DNA of 18,116 nt from DMER64 sp041652255 (lineage in GTDB: Bacteria; Bacteroidota; Bacteroidia; Bacteroidales; UBA932). Each line of letters starts with the position of its first letter. The stretch's first letter is position 1. The position numbers and the translations under genes were made by a program. Below, piece by piece: positions 13,354-18,116 of the stretch. The notes under the pieces were generated by a model that saw nothing but the letters and a program-made list of their open reading frames with translations, was not told the origin of the DNA and made no database searches. The stretch lies in assembly GCA_041652255.1 (NCBI GenBank), contig JBAZHT010000035.1:1-18116 (forward strand). Reading direction: 5' to 3'.

Positions 13354-15115
13354 TTTTTTCTACAAGGCTTCCCTGGTTGGCAGTTATTACGGCCAGTTTC
13401 CCTGTAGCAAGTGCTTTTACGGGTTCCATGCCGTAATAAGTTTGAATGTAACAAAGGATGTCGCCTTCTTTGACTTTGGTGCCCACGACGGGTTCTTTGG
13501 ATTCCCCTTCCGGAGCAAATTCCCAAATGATCTGTCCCTTGGCGGCTGCCTGGACGGGATGGGCATCCGGGTGTTGTTGCTGTATCTTTTCTACATCTAT
13601 TTTTGGCATTTCAACAACAGGACGTTCCACCAGTTTGGGTGCTTTGGCTTTTTCACGGGCATCTTCCAGTTCTTTCTGGAAACGTTCCTTGGCAATGCCG
13701 CTCTTGTAATCGCGGTATTGGCGGTCATGCATGGCCAGTTCAAAGAGTTCTTCATTGTCCTTGCCGAAGTCCCAGTTGTTTTCTTTCATCTCTTTCTTGT
13801 ACTCGTCAAGTGCATCGGGGTACTGGCTTTGCGGATTACCGGTAAAGAATTCTTTTTCCTGTAGTTTGGCCAGCTCCAGGATCTCGGGAGCCAGTTCTCC
13901 GGGGAGTTTTCCGGTATATCCAAGTATCATGTCCCAGGCGTTCTTGTCTATGGTTTTCCAACGTTCCTCACCTTTGAGCATGTGCATCAGGTTCATCAGT
14001 GCAATGTTCTTGACATACTGGCTGAACGGAGTGACCAGTGGCGGATACCCCAGTTTGGGCCATACGTATTCCACTTCCTGGAACAGCATGGTTACCAGAT
14101 CGTCCAGGGTCAGTTCCTTTTTACCTGCAACCCTGAGGGACATGTTGATGGCATTGTGAAAACCTTTCAGATCGGCCATCATAGACCCCATCATACCTCC
14201 TGGGAGTCCGCTGCCTACCAGTAACGATGTCATGATCTTGTTTCCCGGATCTATAAACAAGCCCAGGAAGTCGTCAATGAAAGATTGTGTCATGGAACGG
14301 GCTTCCATATAGGCCTTCATATTGATATCCTTAACAGTAAAACCGGCATCTTTCAACATGGCCTGAACGGTTATCACGTCCGGATGGACCATGCCCCAGC
14401 TAAGGGGCTCCATGGCCACGTCCACCACATCTACACCCGCTTTAGCGACTTCCAGCATGGATGCCATGGAAAAACCGGGGCCGGAGTGGCCGTGGTATTG
14501 CACTTTAATGTGAGGGTATTTGGTTTTGATACCGTGAGTCAGTTTGCCCAGCACTGTAGGACGACCTACCCCGGCCATGTCTTTCAGAGCGATCTCATCT
14601 GTCCCGAATTTGACAAGCTCATCAACAACTTTCAGGTAATATTCGGCTGTGTGAACGGGTGAATGCGTAATACTTAATGCGGCCTGGGAGATCATTCCGG
14701 CTTCCTTGGCATATTTTACGGAAAGCTCCAGATTTCTTGTATCGTTTAATCCGCAAAAGGAACGGGCTATGTCAACACCTTGTGCTTTCTTGACTTTAAA
14801 CATCAGTTGCCGCACATCTGCAGGTACCGGGTACATACGTATCCCGTTCAGGCCCCTTTCCAGCATTTGTGTTTGTATTCCGGCAGCACGTAAAGGTTTT
14901 GTCCATTCCCTTACAGCCACGTTGGGATTTTCACCAAACAGCAGGTTCACCTGTTCAAAGGCTCCTCCATTGGTCTCTACCCGGTCAAAACATCCCATTT
15001 CCACTACCAGCGGGGCAAATTGCTTCAATTGATGAACCATGGGAACGTATTTGCCCGATGACTGCCACATATCCCTGTACAGAAGACAAAACTTGATTTC
15101 CTTATTCTTTGACAT
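13328..15115 (-). CDS. Oxaloacetate decarboxylase/pyruvate carboxylase-type carboxyltransferase with lysine-less biotinyl domain
   Basis: A 595-residue protein like the alpha subunit of oxaloacetate decarboxylase. The carboxyltransferase TIM barrel (about 10-300) keeps the metal and active-site residues: RDMWQS (Asp15), ALKDMAG (Lys178) and the metal-binding YHGHSGPG (His208, His210). A conserved carboxylase domain follows (about 300-470). A linker (about 470-520) precedes a C-terminal biotinyl/lipoyl-like domain (about 520-595). That domain reads YIQTYYGMEPVKA where biotin carriers have EAMKME, so the biotinylated Lys is replaced by Gly562. Bacteroidetes relatives seem, from memory, to share this, and a separate carrier may supply carboxybiotin. 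It leads the five-gene operon; a TAAATTTG -7-like element lies 28 bp upstream. Confidence 0.85.
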   Translation of the reverse strand: MSKNKEIKFCLLYRDMWQSSGKYVPMVHQLKQFAPLVVEMGCFDRVETNGGAFEQVNLLFGENPNVAVREWTKPLRAAGIQTQMLERGLNGIRMYPVPADVRQLMFKVKKAQGVDIARSFCGLNDTRNLELSVKYAKEAGMISQAALSITHSPVHTAEYYLKVVDELVKFGTDEIALKDMAGVGRPTVLGKLTHGIKTKYPHIKVQYHGHSGPGFSMASMLEVAKAGVDVVDVAMEPLSWGMVHPDVITVQAMLKDAGFTVKDINMKAYMEARSMTQSFIDDFLGLFIDPGNKIMTSLLVGSGLPGGMMGSMMADLKGFHNAINMSLRVAGKKELTLDDLVTMLFQEVEYVWPKLGYPPLVTPFSQYVKNIALMNLMHMLKGEERWKTIDKNAWDMILGYTGKLPGELAPEILELAKLQEKEFFTGNPQSQYPDALDEYKKEMKENNWDFGKDNEELFELAMHDRQYRDYKSGIAKERFQKELEDAREKAKAPKLVERPVVEMPKIDVEKIQQQHPDAHPVQAAAKGQIIWEFAPEGESKEPVVGTKVKEGDILCYIQTYYGMEPVKALATGKLAVITANQGSLVEKNEIIGFIA

Positions 15116-15142
15116 ATCTTTTTCTTTATGTTGTTAAACCTG

Positions 15143-15150
15143 CAAATTTA
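15143..15150 (-). promoter_or_regulatory. Candidate -7 element upstream of the carboxyltransferase operon
   Basis: TAAATTTG on the minus strand matches TAnnTTTG and lies 28 bp ahead of the ATG at 15115. No TTTG is found 19-20 bases further upstream, so only half of the consensus is present. If real, the five-gene operon is transcribed separately from the fimbrillin genes that lie upstream on the same strand. Confidence 0.35.
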
Positions 15151-15213
15151 GTTTATTTCCGGCACATTTGCACATATGTTCCGGAAAAAATCCAATGAAA
15201 CTATGTTTCCGTA

Positions 15214-16083
15214 TTATTCGGGCCAGCCGGACAAAGTCGCTGTTATGGGAATACCTGTGGCATTCCCCTTGAAGGTCAGCGTGATCTTGTGTATGTTTCC
15301 GGGGGCCAGATACCATAAATTGGTGGGAATAGTCAGTTCATCACTGTTGGATGTTTTAATTTTCAGCATCAATTGTTCACTGCGTGGCAGTATCATAACT
15401 TTTCCGGCAGCAGAAACTGATGTACTTAGGGAAAGCGATGCGTTGTCACCAATACTGGAAGGCAAATTTTGATCCAATGGAACTGCATTGGCTGTCAAAA
15501 GATTGGAATTCAAATTCAAGTCCAGTGAAGTAGCTGTAGCAACTTTTATATACGTAAGTGTTCCCCATGCATCTATTGAAGCCTGACTTTCAGCAATAAC
15601 TTCGTATTCCAGTTGTGTCAACAAATGGCTAAAATTGAATGTCACTGTCACAGGGCTTTGTGCATTGCCGGAATACCAGCATACCCCGGACATAATGTCT
15701 TCCTGCCCGGTTATGCGAAAATTTACGATCCCGTTACTCATGGAATAGGCCTGCGGACGATAGGATATAAAATTGGCGGGTGTTCCGTCTGATTGGTAAT
15801 ATTGTAATAAAGAAGGAATTATAGTTCCTTCGGATTGAACTGTACCGTATAAAGTAGGTTGATTGAGTACTGAATAATCCACTACCGTGCCGTCTGCCCG
15901 GCAAATGTAAACGGTTCCCATATTGTCCAATCCAGTGACAGGTGCTTTGGATCCGGCATCTAACTGTGTTCCCGTAGAATAACTGGCCTCGAATGCAATA
16001 AGATATTCTTCGGGGCGGATCCTGTTTCCGTTACATCCGCATGCCAGTAACATCAACACCAGTATTTCTGAATATTTTCTCAT
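15214..16083 (-). CDS. Fimbrillin-like (Mfa-like) lipoprotein A
   Basis: A 289-residue surface lipoprotein of the Bacteroidetes fimbrillin/Mfa-like superfamily (type V pilus subunits). The signal peptide ends in a lipobox LLAC (Cys15), with a second Cys at 17. Lys46 in GSKAP is where these proteins are typically cut by a trypsin-like protease during pilus assembly. It shares an ordered set of blocks with the next two genes: ADGT, QYY, NFRITGQEDIM, TVTFNFSHLLTQL, WGTLTYIKVATATSLDLNL and a terminal beta pair (HKITLTF; ITATLSGW). Its ATG overlaps the stop of the upstream paralogue as ATGA, implying coupled translation. It ends with GWPE and lacks the DGTxGSG tail seen in the others, and may be an accessory or tip subunit. 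Confidence 0.8.
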   Translation of the reverse strand: MRKYSEILVLMLLACGCNGNRIRPEEYLIAFEASYSTGTQLDAGSKAPVTGLDNMGTVYICRADGTVVDYSVLNQPTLYGTVQSEGTIIPSLLQYYQSDGTPANFISYRPQAYSMSNGIVNFRITGQEDIMSGVCWYSGNAQSPVTVTFNFSHLLTQLEYEVIAESQASIDAWGTLTYIKVATATSLDLNLNSNLLTANAVPLDQNLPSSIGDNASLSLSTSVSAAGKVMILPRSEQLMLKIKTSNSDELTIPTNLWYLAPGNIHKITLTFKGNATGIPITATLSGWPE

Positions 16084-16913
16084 TGCACTTCTATGGAATT
16101 GTTCTTGAAAAAGAGCCGTATTGTATACACGTTGGCGTAATTCAAATACCAGACGCTTGTATTTATTGTTTGTTCAGTCTTGTTGGCCGTTTTAACTTTC
16201 AGTTGTACGGGATAATTGGTGGTACTGATCATCAGGCTCCCGGCCGAGGCATAGGTGGTTGTAATGGTCTGTGAAGCGTTGTTCCCAATGCTTGTTGGAA
16301 TGTATTCGTTCTCGGGATCGGATGCGGGGTTTAAAACCGGCCATGCATTCAGGTTCATATCCAGCGATGTAGGTGTCGCAATTTTAATATACGTCAACGG
16401 CCCCCATGAAGAAGCAACACTTGCGTTTTGGGCACTGACCATAATGCGAATTTGTGCCAGTAAATGCCTGAACGCAAGCGTCACGGTGGCAGGACTGCTA
16501 TAACTGCCCCCGTATACATTTTGGGCAGCAGTTACGTCTTCCTGCCCGGTGATCTTGAAATTGGCAATCCCGCCCTGGATGGAGCGGGCTGCCGGGTAAA
16601 AGGCCAGGAAATTGGCCTGGACCCCGCTTTGATCATAATATTGAGGAATGGATGGAGTAACTGTCCCGTCTGCTGCAACGATACCGGTAAGATCGGGAGC
16701 GGTGTGGCTTGAATAATTGGCTGTTCCGTCGGAGCGCAGGATCTGTATGGGCTCCATCTGGTCTATGTCGTATATGGGTGCCCGGGTAGTGACACCTACC
16801 GAAAGGTTGTAGTCTGCATTAAAAATAACAGGAACCGGGATCTGTTCCGTTTCTGCGTGGGAACATCCCGCTAAGAGGATAAATAAAAACGCGGTAAGAA
16901 AGGTTCTTTGCAT
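16080..16913 (-). CDS. Fimbrillin-like (Mfa-like) lipoprotein B, shortened C-terminus
   Basis: A 277-residue paralogue of the flanking genes. The lipobox is LLAGC (Cys17), and Arg44 in TTRAP is the likely protease site. Shared blocks are QILRSDGT, QYYDQSGVQANFLAF, IANFKITGQEDV, TVTLAFRHLLAQI and WGPLTYIKIATPTSLDMNLN. It stops at YTIRLFFKNNSIEVQ and so lacks the final ATLTDW-type strand that closes the fold in A, C and D. In type V pilins the terminal strand is involved in polymerisation, so B may be a chain-ending or accessory subunit; this is inference. It lies 27 bp downstream of gene C and overlaps gene A by 4 bp. Confidence 0.8.
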   Translation of the reverse strand: MQRTFLTAFLFILLAGCSHAETEQIPVPVIFNADYNLSVGVTTRAPIYDIDQMEPIQILRSDGTANYSSHTAPDLTGIVAADGTVTPSIPQYYDQSGVQANFLAFYPAARSIQGGIANFKITGQEDVTAAQNVYGGSYSSPATVTLAFRHLLAQIRIMVSAQNASVASSWGPLTYIKIATPTSLDMNLNAWPVLNPASDPENEYIPTSIGNNASQTITTTYASAGSLMISTTNYPVQLKVKTANKTEQTINTSVWYLNYANVYTIRLFFKNNSIEVQ

Positions 16914-16940
16914 TCAGCAATAACGATGTTAATACAAGGT

Positions 16941-17864
16941 TTACTCAACCGTTCCGGAACCCGTTGTTCCGTTAACCCAGTCGGTCAGTGTGGCACTGAA
17001 GTTAATGGCTGTGGCGGTGAAAGTCAGGTCAATCCGGTGGGCATGACCTGCCGTGGTACTGGATAGGCCGGATATGGTAACTGTCTGCTCCGGCACATTG
17101 GCAGAAGTTACTTTAAGGGTCAATGTTCCCGGGTATACCAAAATGGTCCCGAAGGAAGCAGAACCGGTTGTCAGCGCCTGGGGGGCTGCTCCGGTGGAAA
17201 GATCTGCAATTACAGGAGTGGCATGTTGAGCCAGTGCCTGTGAGGTAACATTCAATGTGAGGACCGTGGGCGAAGTGGCTTTGACTGCCGTAATATTACC
17301 CCAGGCCCCAATGGCTCCGTCGTTAGCGGCTTTGATGTAGATCTGAAGCTGGGAAAGTTTGTGTGAAAAAGTCAGAGCTACCGGAATCGGGTTCTGACTG
17401 CCTTGTGCAGAAGCAGATGGAGCCGATATAATGTCTTCCTGCCCGGTAATGGTAAAAGTAGCGACCCCGTTCGACAATGTAGTAGAAACAGGAACAGCAG
17501 CTTCATTTTGTCCGGGATAATAAGCAGTAAAGTGTGCGTATGTATTTTTATTGCTCGGATAATATTGGGCAGGAGTCACCACAAAACTTCCACTTGTAAA
17601 GAAAGAAGCTGTAGCTGCAACAGAAGAAGTTGCAGTCCAGACAGGTGTGCTGTTTTTAGCAGCTTCTACCCTCAGCACTTGTATCCCGTCAATTTGTGTA
17701 CTGGGGACTCCGGAGACCGATTCAATGGGCGCTTTTGTATTGATGATCCCGGCACCAAAACCAATAGGGACCTGAACCTCTTCCGGAGGAACAGGAATTT
17801 TTTCGGGTGCTTCTTTGGTACAACCGAATACAAAAAGGGATACTATGAGGAATACCTTCTTCAC
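16941..17864 (-). CDS. Fimbrillin-like (Mfa-like) lipoprotein C
   Basis: A 307-residue surface lipoprotein. The signal peptide ends in VFGC (Cys15) and is followed by KEAPEKIPVPPEE. Lys44 in NTKAP is the candidate maturation site. It carries QVLRVEAA, QYYPSNKNTYAHFTAYYPG, VATFTITGQEDIIS, PVALTFSHKLSQLQIYI and the complete ending FSATLTDWVNGTTGSG, which is the usual fimbrillin-family tail. The start is a GTG (17862-17864): no in-frame ATG gives a signal peptide with this lipobox. Its tail is closely similar to that of the partial gene D, so the two probably arose by tandem duplication. It lies 29 bp downstream of D. Confidence 0.82.
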   Translation of the reverse strand: MKKVFLIVSLFVFGCTKEAPEKIPVPPEEVQVPIGFGAGIINTKAPIESVSGVPSTQIDGIQVLRVEAAKNSTPVWTATSSVAATASFFTSGSFVVTPAQYYPSNKNTYAHFTAYYPGQNEAAVPVSTTLSNGVATFTITGQEDIISAPSASAQGSQNPIPVALTFSHKLSQLQIYIKAANDGAIGAWGNITAVKATSPTVLTLNVTSQALAQHATPVIADLSTGAAPQALTTGSASFGTILVYPGTLTLKVTSANVPEQTVTISGLSSTTAGHAHRIDLTFTATAINFSATLTDWVNGTTGSGTVE

Positions 17865-17893
17865 ACCAATGTTGACCGGTACAGGTTGATCAT

Positions 17894-18116
17894 TTACAAG
17901 GATCCGGTACCGTCGGTTCCGTCAACCCAGTCGGTCAGGGTAGCTGTAAAAGTGATACTGCCCAGTTCGTTGAATGTCAAGGTTATTTTATGGGCATTCC
18001 CGGCTAGTGTAGTGGACAAATCGTTAATACTGACCGTTTGTTCCGGTGATGTGGCCGTAGTTACTTTGATTGCTCCCAGTGTGCCCGGTTGTACCATGAC
18101 TATACCGGCTGCCGTA
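17894..18116 (-). CDS. Fimbrillin-like lipoprotein D (5' part outside the window)
   Basis: The reading frame is open to the window edge, so this is the C-terminal part of a longer gene; the internal Met near 18097 is not its start. The visible segment, reading TAAGIVMVQPGTLGAIKV and then SPEQTVSINDLSTTLAG, HKITLTF and FTATLTDWVDGTDGTGSL, lines up with the end of gene C (PGTLTLKV, PEQTVTISGLSSTTAG, ATLTDWVNGTTGSG). It is the most upstream member of the fimbrillin array visible here. Confidence 0.8.
   Translation of the reverse strand, partial: TAAGIVMVQPGTLGAIKVTTATSPEQTVSINDLSTTLAGNAHKITLTFNELGSITFTATLTDWVDGTDGTGSL

Noticed and set aside
13289..13864. 191-codon plus-strand open frame rich in Phe
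   Set aside because: Antisense to the carboxyltransferase 3' region. Its composition is what reverse reading of Lys/Glu-rich helices gives.
15185..15210. Possible terminator after fimbrillin gene A (GAAAC-ATA-GTTTC, then T6)
   Set aside because: The stem is only 5 bp and the T-run starts six bases later; too weak to call.

Overview
The window looks like chromosomal DNA from the phylum Bacteroidota, most likely order Bacteroidales. This rests on the tandem fimbrillin-type (Mfa-like, type V pilus) lipoproteins, a near-perfect Bacteroides-type promoter (TTTG-N19-TACTTTTG) in front of the tRNA gene, the lack of Shine-Dalgarno sequences, a Bacteroidetes-style acyltransferase and ketosynthase pair, and a Bacteroidetes-style carboxylase whose biotinyl domain lacks the usual lysine. 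I cannot name the species.

Layout. 1-275: a hairpin terminator, then a tRNA-Lys(TTT) on the minus strand with its own promoter and terminator. 276-3414 (+): cutC and a large transglutaminase-fold lipoprotein, 19 bp apart. 6608-3424 (-): a ketosynthase-fold protein that has lost its catalytic cysteine, a half-size ketosynthase-like protein 3 bp downstream, a 128-bp gap carrying three 22-bp direct repeats, and a PlsC-like acyltransferase; this looks like a small lipid or polyketide-type operon. 6660-9164 (+): a patatin phospholipase fused to an outer-membrane beta-barrel, divergent from the ketosynthase operon across only 51 bp. 15115-9142 (-): five genes that overlap or almost touch (carboxyltransferase with a biotinyl-like domain, acidic amino acid/dicarboxylate symporter, threonine synthase-like enzyme, DedA membrane protein, CorC/HlyC-type CBS protein), plausibly one transcript. 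18116-15214 (-): four tandem fimbrillin-like lipoprotein genes, the first cut by the window edge.

The most unusual layer is repeat DNA inside otherwise ordinary genes. Three genes on the plus strand (cutC, the transglutaminase lipoprotein and the patatin-barrel) each carry an in-frame tandem repeat with a different unit (27, 21 and 18 bp, all multiples of 3). The transglutaminase gene also holds a perfect 30-bp inverted repeat with a 62-bp loop in its 3' part, and a diverged copy of one arm (25 of 30 identical), read in another frame, within its signal peptide. A second inverted repeat (17 bp perfect core) joins the 3' ends of the convergent transglutaminase and acyltransferase genes. Together these suggest that small palindromic and tandem elements have invaded or expanded inside coding sequence, in the manner of Rickettsia palindromic elements. 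That is an inference that needs genome-wide repeat searches and homologue alignments.
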